Shown: in pieces, positions 34,490-45,090 of the stretch | Position numbering within the stretch: position 1 is the stretch's first letter | How the letters are laid out: every line of letters begins with the position of its first letter | Source of the DNA: Homarus americanus | Lineage: Eukaryota; Arthropoda; Malacostraca; Decapoda; Nephropidae | Length of the DNA: 64,000 bases | Direction: 5' to 3' | Assembly: GCF_018991925.1 (NCBI RefSeq) | Contig: NW_024755055.1 | Location: 935,496 to 999,495 of the forward strand | Program-made: the position numbers and the translations under genes | Notes under the pieces: model-generated | The model's input: only the letters and a program-made list of their open reading frames with translations | What the model was told of the DNA's origin: nothing | Database searches by the model: none

Positions 34490-34680
34490 CCTTTGAGTAC
34501 AATGACAACCCAATGAGCACGATGATAACCCGTTAAGTATGATTAAAGAAGATTTAACCAGTTGAGTATTGTCACTTGACCTCTTGTACTACGACAATCC
34601 CTGAGTACAGTGGCTTAACCTTTTAAGTACGATGACTTAGCCCCCTGAGTATGAAGACTTAACTCCTTCAGTATGATTAA
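34490..34680 (+). repeat. Degenerate TTAACCCTTTGAGTACGATGA repeats, cluster 1
   Basis: Units of 22-30 bases such as AACCCTTTGAGTACAATGAC, AACCCGTTAAGTATGATTA and AACCTTTTAAGTACGATGAC occur about eight times. Related clusters lie at 37935-38075 (opposite strand) and 46195-46640. Confidence 0.7.
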
Positions 34681-34699
34681 ATCCTCTCACAACATCGTC

Positions 34700-34890
34700 A
34701 TATTGCAAACAATAATAATAATAATAATCAACCACAACAACAACCAAAATTGCACTCCACCACCAACCACCACCTACAACCAACAAGAATTAACAACCAT
34801 CACCAACAACAATCAAGAATCATCACCAAAACAACCAACAACAACAACAAGCACACCACAATCAACCACAACTATGAGCCAACTATAACA
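34700..34890. repeat. CAA/ACC-rich low-complexity tract
   Basis: (ATA)n followed by CAACAAC, CACCAAC and AATCAA words. No gene. Confidence 0.7.
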
Positions 34891-35083
34891 CCCAACAGCT
34901 ACTGGGTCAAACTTTATAACCTGAGATAACATGAAGATACGTCAATCCTGCCTTTATTACCTCGGAATGTGTGTGTGTGTGTGTGTGAATAGTAATGACA
35001 TCACCTGAAGAATCTCCGCCTAACCTAAGCCAAGCTGGACAATGTTACTAGTTAATAATAATAATAATAATAAACACCAATAA
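34891..35083. other. No gene seen
   Basis: Unique sequence with (GT)10 at 34969-34988 and (ATA)n at 35056-35073 beside the LINE insertion. Confidence 0.5.
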
Positions 35084-35848
35084 CATGAATCTCTCAGAGT
35101 TTCTGACGGGGCATCCTCCACTCAGGCTGAACTAATAGCCCTTCTCGCTGAGGAAGAAGCAGATGGTTTCTGCCCCTTGCTTGTCTGCTGCGATTCCAGG
35201 TCTGCTCTCGACGGGATCGCATTTGGATCAGGGGAAAATAAGGACCTCATCCTCCGAATCCGAGGGTTAACATCCACACTTCAGAATGCAGGCCGTCCCG
35301 TGACATTCCTATGGATACCCAGTCATGTCGGTATCTTGGGGAATGAGGCAGCAGATGGCCTTGCCAAGACTGGCTGCAACAAGGCCACACCTGACTACGT
35401 TGTTCCTCGAACACTCTTACAGATTAGGACCCAAATTCGCCGCAAACAGAGAGAAGCTCGGGAAGCAGCCATCCCCCTGGACTCCCCGCCCACCTGGTAC
35501 GATGTCCTCCGTAAACTTCCTGACCTCTCGTACGTCTACGGGAAAGGGTCGCGGAAAGGGGACGTGATTGCTGCCCGTATCATCATTGGGTAAGACTTTG
35601 CTTGGGAGATTGGTATCCCCGCATCCCCTGAGCAACACTCTTGTGCATTATGCAGAAGACCCGACAGCAGCACCCTTTTCCACTACCTCCTAAGATGTCC
35701 CCACACACAACGCTTCCGTGACGCCTGCTGGACCACCACTCCACGACCCCCTGACGGCGACACGATGATCCTCGCCCTACTGGCCAGATATTTTGTAAAT
35801 AACATTGATTATGTGTTAAAGGAATATCCTTCCTTCCTTAGGCTTTAG
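35084..35848 (+). pseudogene. LINE RNase H domain and C-terminal zinc knuckle, one in-frame stop
   Basis: The frame is open from 35084. SDGASSTQAELIALL (35102 on) holds the E of the RNase H active site; LLVCCDSRSAL holds the next aspartate; FLWIPSHVGILGNEAADGLAK holds the conserved H/N/D end. A TAA at 35591-35593 interrupts the frame. The same frame then continues as CALCRRPDSSTLFHYLLRC, a CxxC..H..C knuckle, to a TAG at 35846. RNase H here would remove RNA from RNA-DNA hybrids during retrotransposition. The first catalytic aspartate region is cut by the 5' truncation. Confidence 0.85.
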
Positions 35849-35992
35849 TAAGCCCCTTTATAATATTTATACTGTATATACTTGTCACACTTGCCAGATG
35901 CTTCTGGTGTCATTGTACAGGGGTACCTTGTGACAGCACTAGGATCCCGCTTCCTCTATCAAGGAATAAACAATTGAAATTGAATTGAATAA
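35084..35992 (+). mobile_element. 5'-truncated LINE insertion
   Basis: Only the RNase H end and about 140 bases of 3' UTR are present. The 3' end shows AATAAA (35964) and then a short TTGAA repeat (35974-35989), a tail style common to jockey-like LINEs. The 5' break lies next to an (ATA)n run. Confidence 0.78.
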
Positions 35993-36815
35993 CACGAAAA
36001 AAAACATTGCCTCAGTTCCAAGCGTCATTTAGAAAACTGTAGTGGTGATAAGCCCGAAAAAGATTTATTACACCGTGTTATAACTCTACGCCTTGCATTA
36101 CTGATAAGATAACAATGATAACTTCAGAGCCTCAATGTACTCTAAGAATGGTTGAAATTAGTTATTAATGGTTTATATTAGTTTATTTTACTGTTTTTCT
36201 GAAGAGTTTGGAAGTGGGAAATAAATTCTCGACCCGGAAACACAAAACAAAAGACGATCGTGTTTACAGGCGCCATCATTACGTCATAAACTCCCCCGGT
36301 GTTAAAACTTTATCGTGTTTTATCAAATAATTACATGCAATAAAACAAAAGAGATTACTGTAAAATAATCTAATCTATTACAGTTTATTAAAAGACTATC
36401 GGGATTTTTTTACACTACTGTTTCTGAAAGATGTCCTGGTTAGGTTATTAAATAAAACCTTAAGAGAAAATATTAAAATGGGAGCTTATTTTGACGTGTA
36501 TATGTTAATCTACTAGCTAAAGATGTTAATATTGTAGTTTTTAGCTTTTAACTTTAATATCTGTACGTATATGTGTAATATTCCCCTCTGTAGGAAGCTG
36601 GTACCCCGCTGATTGGTACAAAGACAACAGGTATAGAAGGAAAATGTTAAAAGTTGATTGGTCGGTAAACTTGAATCTTCTCACCCATGTAAACACTAAA
36701 CTTTGTGTTAAAATTAATAAAATATATGATTCATTTAAGTTAGGTGATGTTAAGTAAGGTTAAGTTCGTACTATATAGAGTAGCTTAGGTTAAGTTCCAT
36801 AAAATTAGGAAAGGT

Positions 36816-36820
<5 letters not shown>
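35993..36820. other. AT-rich unique sequence, no gene seen
   Basis: No coding or RNA gene signal was found. Confidence 0.5.
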
Positions 36821-36854
<34 letters not shown>

Positions 36855-37030
36855 CTCTGCCGGTCCCGTATTGGCCTCTCTACTCTCCTCAGAGCTGACC
36901 ATATCACTGTATCATAGCTGGATGATCGTCATACTCGATTCCAAGTGACAGCAAAGTAGTAGTAGTAATAGTAGTAGTAGTAATAGTAGTAGTAGTAGTA
37001 GTCGTAGTAGAAGTAGTAGTAGTAGTGTGT
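36821..37030. repeat. (TG)n and (AGT)n microsatellites
   Basis: (TG)15 at about 36822-36850 and an (AGT)n run with AAT and CGT interruptions at 36956-37027. Confidence 0.92.
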
Positions 37031-37199
37031 ATGAGCGTAGTTTTATTCGTGTGTACGTATAATCACTTACATATGAGTATGGAGTCATGTACGTAAACGC
37101 GTTTATGTGTACGTGTTTTTCCATGTGCACCTTACATAACGGACAAAATATTACGCCCATGTGACACACTAACACCTGACTGGGATAGATATATCATCT
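37031..37199. other. No gene seen
   Basis: Unique spacer with GTACGT words. Confidence 0.5.
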
Positions 37200-37278
37200 T
37201 GGTGACAGAGAGGGAGGGGGAGAGAGAGGGAGGGAGTGTGAGAGTGGACATTTGGCTACCGTCTCGCTCTATTGGGTG

Positions 37279-37318
<40 letters not shown>

Positions 37319-37380
37319 TATTCTTTCCTCCTAGGTGTCGGATGTGTCATATCTGTGTCATTTTAGGTCATATAGGAAGG

Positions 37381-37417
<37 letters not shown>

Positions 37418-37418
37418 C
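37200..37418. repeat. Facing (GA)n and (CT)n tracts
   Basis: GAGGGAGG tract at 37209-37235, (GA)18 at 37280-37315 and (CT)14 at 37387-37415. The last two could pair. Confidence 0.9.
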
Positions 37419-37462
37419 TCACCTATTCCTCTTTACCTCCTTCGCTCTTGTGCCCGGTCGAG

Positions 37463-37612
37463 ACAGCTGATCTGGTCGACACAGCTGATCTGGTCGACAC
37501 AGCTGATTTAATCGACACAGCTGATCTGGTCGAGACAGCTGATCTGGTCGACACAGCTTATCTGATCAACACAGCTGATCTAATCGACTCAGTTGATGTC
37601 GACGAGTCAGCT
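37463..37612. repeat. 18-base minisatellite ACAGCTGATCTGGTCGAC
   Basis: About eight units, each with a palindromic CAGCTG and many with GTCGAC. The multiple-of-three period opens a frame encoding VDTADL repeats. A cap of random sequence at 37640 ends it. Confidence 0.92.
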
Positions 37613-37689
37613 GATTACCATGACATTGCGGTTTCAAATTTCACGCTGGTTAAGTCGATGTTTTAGCGCCATCTGTTGGTGGGATGTGA

Positions 37690-37934
37690 CACTTGTCTTC
37701 CTCTCCGTCATAGACGCTTCCTCTTGACACACACTTGACTTTATTTTACACAGATTTGACTTCCATTTAATAGATTTGGCTTCAATTAGATACAATTTGA
37801 CTTCAATTTGATAGATTTGACTTCATTTTGACACAGGTTTGGCTTCTAGACACGATTTGAATTAAATTTGACACATACTTGACTTATTGACACGATATGA
37901 TTTCAATCTGACACGATTTGACATCCACTTGACA
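37690..37934. repeat. Degenerate TTTGACTTCAATTTGACAC repeat
   Basis: About ten units of 20-30 bases sharing TTTGACTTCA and GACACGATTTGA. Confidence 0.75.
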
Positions 37935-38080
37935 TTCAAGGGGTTAAATTATAGTAATCAATGGCTTAAATCATCGTACCTAAGAGGCTAAATCATCATG
38001 CTCAAGAGATTAAGTCATCATACTCAAGGGGTTAACTCAGTACTCATGGGGTCAAATCAACGTACTCAAGGGATTAACAT
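37935..38080 (-). repeat. Degenerate TTAACCCTTTGAG repeats, cluster 2 (reverse strand)
   Basis: CATCATACTCAAGGGGTTAA and variants recur about six times. The reverse complement matches cluster 1 at 34490. Confidence 0.7.
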
Positions 38081-38294
38081 TACTTAAAACAATCAAAAGT
38101 CCCTTAAAACCAATTGAAACCCATTAAGACTGAGCCCCAATCCCAATCAGAGAGTTACAGAGGGAGTCAAATCGGATTAGAGGCAACATGCGACAGATTA
38201 CCATTGTATTGACAGATTAGTTTAGTTACCCTTAAAACATTTTCTATAATCGAATTTACATCTAAAAATAATGTAATTTAATCGTTGGGTTAAT
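38081..38294. other. No gene seen
   Basis: Unique spacer. Confidence 0.5.
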
Positions 38295-38306
38295 AATAAT
38301 AATACG

Positions 38307-38367
<61 letters not shown>
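38295..38367. repeat. (AAT)n microsatellite
   Basis: About 24 AAT units with one CGAT interruption near 38304. Confidence 0.95.
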
Positions 38368-38369
<2 letters not shown>

Positions 38370-38570
38370 TTCCCTAAAAACGAAAACTATTCATTACAAC
38401 AATAATTTATAATAATCGGTAATTATCGAACCTAAACGAGGGATAATAAAGAATTGGTCATAAATATTAACACGAGAAATAATAACACGGAGGGAGAGAG
38501 TGACACCATCAATGAGAAGGGCGGGGAAAAAAAAAATCCCCTAAACATCTGTTACTTCCCTATCGAGTGG
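38368..38570. other. No gene seen
   Basis: AT-rich spacer. No coding support. Confidence 0.5.
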
Positions 38571-38880
38571 AGTGTTTTCTCCCTACCCCTCCCCTGCCAC
38601 ACAATGACACTCCTCCCCTCACCTACCCTCCCCTAGCCAACCCCTGACCCTCCCTGACCTTCCCCTGACACTACTACCTTACCCTAACCCTCTTTTTCTT
38701 CCCCTGATCCTCCTTTCCTTCCCCTGATCCTCCTTTCCTTCCCCTAATCCTCCTTTCCTTCCCCTGATCCTCCTTTAACCTCTCACCTAGACATCCCTGA
38801 CCCTGCTACCCTCCTCCTGACCTCCCTTCCTTCCTCTACCCTCCTCTTTTTCCCTCCACCTACCCCTCCTTCACCTCAGG
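38571..38880. repeat. Pyrimidine-rich tract with 19-base repeat
   Basis: CTGATCCTCCTTTCCTTCCC is repeated four to five times at 38693-38775 within a C/T-rich stretch. Confidence 0.8.
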
Positions 38881-39445
38881 AATCACAACAAGTGCGGTTA
38901 TTACTATTACAACGCTTGACTGCGCCTCTGTGGTCGCCCCTCCCCAGATGGCCGACATCCTGGGCGGGCTGACAGGACGAGCTTTTTTTTCTCTAGTATT
39001 AACGAGGGAAAGAACGTGTGTTTTTGATCCTTTCTCGTTAATAATATACAAGAGATATTTATTTAGTGATTTTTAATGGTGATTTATTGTAATTTAATTA
39101 TGTTTTTTTAGTTTGTAAGAAGAAAATAAATCAAATTAAGTGTTTAAAATTATTAGGAAGATTGATATTCCTTTAAAAATTAATACGGTATATATATTAA
39201 TTTACCTTCCCATACAATCACCTCACTAACTACTCATTAACCAATAAATTAAACAAAAACTATAAAATCCCATTATAATCTATATAATTTAATCCCCAAA
39301 AACCTAATTAAATACAGATACCTTCATTATGATATGCGTAGGGCCTCGTTCATCCTAGAGACAGAAAACAGTGTTGACGAGGGAGGAGGGTCGTGGTAGC
39401 CTCGTAACATACTTCAACTTGTCAACATTATCAAAATTGGTCTAT
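38881..39445. other. No gene seen
   Basis: Unique, AT-rich to the right. No coding support. Confidence 0.5.
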
Positions 39446-39762
39446 TATGCCCTACCCTCCCTCCTTCCATCCCTCCCTCCCTCCTGTCTCCATCTCTCCC
39501 TCCCTCCTTCCATCCCTCCCTCCCTCCTGTCTCCATCTCTCCTCCCTCCTTCCATCCCTCCCTCCCTCCTGTCTCCATCTCTCCCTCCCTCCTTCCATCC
39601 CTCCCTCCTGTCTCCATCTCTCCCTCCCTCCTTCCATCCCTCCCTCCCTCCTGTCTCCTCTCTCCCTCCCTCCTTCCATCCCTCCCTCCCTCCTGTCTCC
39701 ATCTCTCCCTCCCTCCTTCCATCCCTCCCTCCCTCCTGTCTCCATCTCTCCCTCCCTCACTG
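39446..39762. repeat. 40-base CT-rich minisatellite
   Basis: CTCCCTCCTTCCATCCCTCC followed by CTCCCTCCTGTCTCCAT repeats eight times with small deletions. Confidence 0.95.
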
Positions 39763-39904
39763 TTTTAACGTGTATATTAACTTGTTATGTATTATTTAAC
39801 TTGACTTCAACGTAATAAATAATTCGATTAAAATAAAATTTGAATTTCTTTGAAGTAAATTTTAGCTCTAAACATCAAGGGACTTTGTAAACACATTTAT
39901 TAAG

Positions 39905-39968
39905 TGGTGACAGGTGGTGACAGGTGGTGACAGGTGGTGACAGGTGGTGACACGTGGTGACAGATGAC
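39905..39968. repeat. 10-base repeat AGGTGGTGAC
   Basis: Six consecutive copies. Confidence 0.95.
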
Positions 39969-40025
39969 TCAGGTGGCACACAATCTTATCTAAACAACCA
40001 CAAATAGTGCTCAATTAACGTGCCA

Positions 40026-40029
<4 letters not shown>

Positions 40030-40081
<52 letters not shown>
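40030..40081. repeat. (AC)26 microsatellite
   Basis: Uninterrupted AC units. A GGTAACA repeat follows at 40282-40325. Confidence 0.96.
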
Positions 40082-40082
<1 letters not shown>

Positions 40083-40477
40083 TCCGTCTCTATCACCACA
40101 CCTTATAAAACACGTAATCATCACCAGAGATCAAGACAGTGCCAATCCACCAACTACCATAAGGACGATAACCCCATAGGTATATAGGTGTCTCTTCACC
40201 CTTACATGACATAGGAGGTTATACTGAATGGCCTCAGAAACAGTCGTAAAATTAGGTGATAAAGACGTATGCTGGCTCACAGGTAACAGGTAACAGGTAA
40301 CAGGTGACAGGTAACAAGTAACAGGTATGATTGGTCAGATATCGAACTCATGTCCTCGAGATCTTGTGACGACATACTGAGCCAGGTAGCCAGTGATTAA
40401 TTAAACAGGTAATTAACAGGTAAGAAACAGAAGTTAAATGGAATAATTAAATAAAATTATATATAGAGAACTGATGG
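40082..40477. other. No gene seen
   Basis: Unique sequence, with the ACAGGTAACAGGTAAC repeat noted above. Confidence 0.5.
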
Positions 40478-40533
40478 CTGGACCTGACCTGACCTGACCT
40501 GACCTGACCTGACCTAACCTGACCTGACCTGAG
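40478..40533. repeat. GACCT pentamer repeat
   Basis: Ten GACCT units with one AACCT, a sequence relative of the CCTAA arrays. Confidence 0.93.
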
Positions 40534-41081
40534 ACTGTATAGAAAGCAAGTTAGTGGAGTTATATAGAAAATGAATAACAAACAAAATAGGCAACAAAGA
40601 TGTAAAGAAAACGGGAGACAGACGAACAGAAAACGGGAAACAAAAGGGGGAGACAACAGAGGAAAGGGAAAGAACGGGAAATATGGAGGAAATTACAATA
40701 AATAAAGTAAATGGGGAAGCGTGGGAAAGAGGGGAGTGGAGAGAGAGAGAGAGAGAGTAACAAACAAAATACAATAATAATAAGAAGAAGAAGCAGAAGA
40801 GTAAAAACAACAACAACAACAACAACAACAACATACAAACATCACAATATAAACAATCATAAAAACAAACAAAAACAAATGAACAAAACCAATAAAAACT
40901 GAAAAAACAAAAAAATAATAAATAAAAATCGTAATTAAAACAAGACGAAGAAAAACAACAAATAAAATCACGAAAAATCGGTAAAAAATAAATAAATAAA
41001 TAACTCGATTTTTTACGAACATTACAACATTTACGACAAAAATTAATATATTTAAAAATGAAAGATTTGTCCTTAATTACA
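40534..41081. other. A-rich low-complexity sequence, no gene seen
   Basis: Purine-rich and CAA/AATA-rich stretches. The open frames read on the minus strand are leucine/valine/phenylalanine runs caused by composition. Confidence 0.6.
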
Positions 41082-42210
41082 AATAGATCAATAGATGTCT
41101 ATAATAGATCAATAGATGTCTATAATAGATCAATAGATGTCTATAATAGATCAATAGATGTCTATAATAGATCAATAGATGTCTATAATAGATCAATAGA
41201 TGTCTATAATAGATCAATAGATGTCTATAATAGATCAATAGATGTCTATAATAGATCAATAGAGATCAGATAGATGTCTATAATAGATCAATAGAGATCT
41301 ATAATAGATCAATAGATGTCTATAATAGATCAATAGATGTCTATAATAGATCAATAGATGTCTATAATAGATCAATAGATGTCTATAATAGATCAATAGA
41401 TGTCTATAATAGATCAATAGATGTCTATAACAGATCAATAGATGTCTATAATAGATCAATAGATGTCTAGATCAATAGATGTCAATAGATGTCTATAATA
41501 GATCAATAGATGTCTATAATAGATCAATAGATGTCTATAATAGATCAATAGATGTCTATAATAGATCAATAGATGTCTATAATAGATCAATAGATGTCTA
41601 TAATAGATCAATAGATGTCTATAATAGATCAATAGATGTCTATAATAGATCAATAGATGTCTATAATAGATCAATAGATGTTGACAAATAGATCAATAGA
41701 TGTCTATAATAGATCAATAGATGTCTATAATAGATCAATAGATGTCTATAATAGATCAATAGATGTCTATAATAGATCAATAGATGTCTATAATAGATCA
41801 ATAGATGTCTATAATAGATCAATAGATGTCTATAATAGATCAATAGATGTCTATAACAGATCAATAGATGTCTATAATAGATCAATAGATGTCTATAATA
41901 GATCAATAGATGTCTATAATAGATCAATAGATGTCTTCAATAGATCAATAGATGTCTATAATAGATCAATAGATGTCTATAATAGATCAATAGATGTCTA
42001 TAATAGATCAATAGATGTCTATAACAGATCAATAGATGTCTATAATAGATCAATAGATGTCTATAACAGATCAATAGATGTCTATAATAGATCAATAGAT
42101 ATCTACAATAGATCAATAAAAGTCTACAATAGATCAATAAATGTTGACAAATAGATTAACAGATGTCGACAATAGATCAACATATGTCTACAATAGCTCA
42201 ATAGATGTCG
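41082..42210. repeat. 21-base satellite, about 53 copies
   Basis: The unit GTCTATAATAGATCAATAGA plus T runs for 1.1 kb. Copies are almost identical in the middle and decay at the right end (after 42090). Short rearrangements occur at 41260-41290, 41465-41482 and 41680-41695. Both strands are open in frame: NRSIDVY on plus and HLLIYYR on minus. Confidence 0.98.
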
Positions 42211-42293
42211 ACAAAGGAGGAGACGCCTATAAACACGACTCCAGTATTTGGTGTCCGACAGAAACATTTCGACAGTCGATGCGTTTAGACAAG

Positions 42294-42345
<52 letters not shown>
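42211..42345. repeat. Spacer and (GT)n microsatellite
   Basis: (GT)24 at 42297-42344 follows a unique spacer. Confidence 0.93.
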
Positions 42346-42350
<5 letters not shown>

Positions 42351-43305
42351 GGCGTGGAACTCGCTCCTGGAAGACGGATCCCCCTAAGAGTACTCTGGAA
42401 TCCCTACTACAAAAATAAAAATCTGGCAACATACTCCCTTGTTCTTTCCAAAGTCAGTTCCCGAGACGGCCAACCACCCCTTGCCTAAGACCTCCAGCTG
42501 TCGTGTTCCCCCTCGGGTTATTTCCCTCTTTACCCGACTGTAGGAAGTGACGTACTACTTCATCCACGGCGGGAGTTATACTAATCGATGTTATAAATAG
42601 TACCGTGTGGATATACCGCCCTTTAGACTATCAATTTATTGTCAAAATACAAGTTTGGAACAAAGACGGGTATATATAATAACTCCAGGTGTCATTTAGT
42701 GCAGTAGCTCCTCCTCCTTCCCCTCCCACAAACACGGTGGTTGGTTGAGAGTTCTGGGTTACTATTGGGTGGAAGGTGGTGGTCCCGCCCCTGGTTGGGG
42801 TGTTGTGGCCCCGGGCGGTACCGAGGGCCACTTATCTCCGCTCCATTATTTGATACAGCGTTTCTGGTAACACACGCTCAAAATCAACTTGCTGTGGTGT
42901 AACGCCGATACTGTAATTCCTCTTAAAACTCAGTATCAACTTGGATTAAGGCAGACTTTCAGATTTGTGGCGGTCATTTGTCGACAGTTTAGAGTGTGAC
43001 GCCAAGCTGGGAACAGGTAGCTGGTTAGACCCCCCTGGCCGGCCGCTCCTCCGCGCTGTGAAGTGCTTCTTTTGCTGCCGTGGTTCTTTACGCTAAAACT
43101 ACCAAGACCGTTCTCTCTCTCTCTCTCTCATACACCTCACCCCACCGTGTTCTCTTGTTCTCTCCCCCGCGGTATCTCTTAAACAGCCACACTGTCTAAC
43201 GATATTGAACGTCGACTTGACTCTTGGTTCCTGGTAGGTGATCGGCCCTCCTCCTCCTACGCCTCCCAGCACCGCCTTCCACCGCCTCTCCGTCAGGAAC
43301 ACAAA
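42346..43305 (+). promoter_or_regulatory. GC-richer region, possible promoter and 5' leader
   Basis: This segment is less repetitive and GC-richer than its surroundings and lies directly upstream of the coding exon at 43306. A (CT)10 tract lies at 43110-43129. TTCCTGGTAG at 43228-43237 could be an acceptor inside the leader. A TATAAATA occurs at 42592, far upstream. No transcription start can be fixed by eye. Confidence 0.3.
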
Positions 43306-43537
43306 ATGGACCCCCTTACCGGCGGCCTCGGTGATGGCCTCTACGACCTGGTGCCCAGCGCCCATCACACCACCCACGCCGACACCACCCACACCCACGG
43401 CCGCGATACCGACGGCACGGGTTCGCTGGGGGGCGCGGGCGGCACCACTCACTCACACGTCCAACACAACCCGGCCTCTTCAGCCTCCCGTCTGACCGTC
43501 CTCTCCGCCTCACGCCAACATGACCCCACGCCCAGAG
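43306..43537 (+). CDS. Candidate first coding exon of an unrecognised gene
   Basis: ATG at 43306 in context ACAAAATGGA fits arthropod initiation preference. The frame encodes MDPLTGGLGDGLYDL, then a His/Thr/Ser-rich tract (HADTTHTHGRDTDG...), for 77 codons plus one base. It ends at donor CAGAG|GTAACT (43537/43538), phase 1. GC content is well above that of the neighbouring DNA. A low-complexity N-terminus like this is common in transcription factors and adaptor proteins, but no family is recognised. The continuation exon is not in the next 20 kb as far as I can see. The frame continues nine more codons past the donor to a stop, so a small unspliced frame is the alternative. Confidence 0.5.
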
Positions 43538-43565
43538 GTAACTCACGCCCACGAGGCTCTGTCTA

Positions 43566-43984
43566 AATCTAACTTAGATATCATCCCTACCATCAAAATC
43601 TAATTCTTGTTCATTTAGAATAGAATTTACACCCATATGTACAACAACACGCACGTCCTCTCTCATCCTAACCTAATTAAAAAAACTCCCAGACCATCAA
43701 AATCTAATTCTAATCAACATATAAGACAACATCATCCTAAAATACCCATCAATATACACAACCCCTCCAATTCAAACTCACTTTAGACAACATTACTCCG
43801 ATCTAAATCAAATTCCTGACCTTTTAAGATACCGTAACGACCCAAAGCCTCACTCCTGTAGATAATCTTCTAAATCTAAGCGACATTAGACGAGATTACT
43901 GCCGTCAAAGTCAAATGGAACTTTATTTACGGGTCGAAGATGATTCATTTGTTTGTTTGGCAGTGAAAAACCCTTAGAGTATAA
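43566..43984. other. Unique sequence, no further exon seen
   Basis: Degenerate ATCAAAATCTAATTC words recur (43593, 43697). No coding support. Confidence 0.5.
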
Positions 43985-44186
43985 CATAGGGTAGGTTAGG
44001 GTAGGTTAGGTTAGGGTAGGTTAGGTTAGGTTAGGGTAGGTTAGGGTAGGGTAGGGTAGGTTAGGGTAGGGTAGGTTAGGGTTAGGGTAGGGTTAGGGTA
44101 GGGTAGGTTAGGGTAGGGTAGGGTAGGGTAGGGTAGGGTAGGTTAGGTTAGGGTAGGGTAGGGTTAGGGTAGGGTAGGTTAGGTCT
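43985..44186. repeat. GGTTA/GGGTA array
   Basis: TTAGG and TAGGG-type units are mixed (AGGTTAGGGTAGGGTAGG) over 200 bases. G-strand orientation. Confidence 0.93.
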
Positions 44187-44879
44187 ATTCATAATCCCGA
44201 TAAGATAGCAGTGTAACGACTCGATTACAACTCAAATTACTACACCGCTGACGCACCCAATTTCACCCGTCCCTATTAATCTTTGTTTACATAATGAGTA
44301 TAAATAAATCACCCATTTCAACCCTAATTACACGGACCTAATTTGGTGTTCCAATTATTATGACCAATTAAGCAAATTAAATTAGTTACAGCAACCAATT
44401 TGGAGTTAAGGTTGAATTATACTGACGAATTTTTTTTTTACGTGTTATAGGGACCAAATTAGTGGTTTATTGAGGGTATAATCCAAATTGTTGTTTTAAT
44501 TACACTTTACAACCAATTTCATGTCTCAGGTATAACAATTTGGTGATTTAATGGTGCTAGTAGCGCTATTACATATACTGAAGGCTAGTGGGGCTATTAG
44601 ATAACAGCTATTGTAATCGCTAGGAAAAAAAAGCCATCTTGTTCTGCCTAACCCTTGTCCATTCGTCTCTTTAATATCGATTCCCCAAATTGCAGATAAT
44701 ATGATAATTAAGCTGACTTTAAGCTCCAATTAAGCTCCAGTTAAGCTTTAAAGCACATCACTTCAAGAGCCTGGTAAATCAGAGCTCCGTTTCCACCTCT
44801 GGGCTCTGGGATTAATTATATGATTAACTAGAATTTGGGGGGCGCGAATAACATCAAAATTTCGCTATTATTTGTGTTT
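44187..44879. other. AT-rich unique sequence, no gene seen
   Basis: CCAATT/AATTGG words recur roughly every 30-60 bases (44340-44540), suggesting an old decayed repeat. Confidence 0.45.
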
Positions 44880-45090
44880 ATTTCAGTACAAATTCGCGAT
44901 TCTTGTAGATGTGAGTACAATTTCGCGATCTGGTGAGCATGTGAGTACAAGTTTGCGATTGTAGCATTTATTTGAGTCCAATTTCGCGATCTTGTCAGAA
45001 TATGAGTCCAAGTTTGAGATTGTTGTGTTTATTTGAGTCCAATTTTGCGATTTATATATATGTGAGTACAAGTTCGCGATTTTGGTTCCA
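44880..45090. repeat. Degenerate GAGTACAATTTCGCGAT repeat
   Basis: Seven to eight units of about 26-30 bases sharing TGAGT(A/C)CAA(G/T)TT and GCGATT. Confidence 0.8.

Noticed and set aside
41058..42154. Heptad-like NRSIDVY/HLLIYYR proteins
   Set aside because: Direct translation of a 21-base satellite, open on both strands and broken at each array rearrangement.
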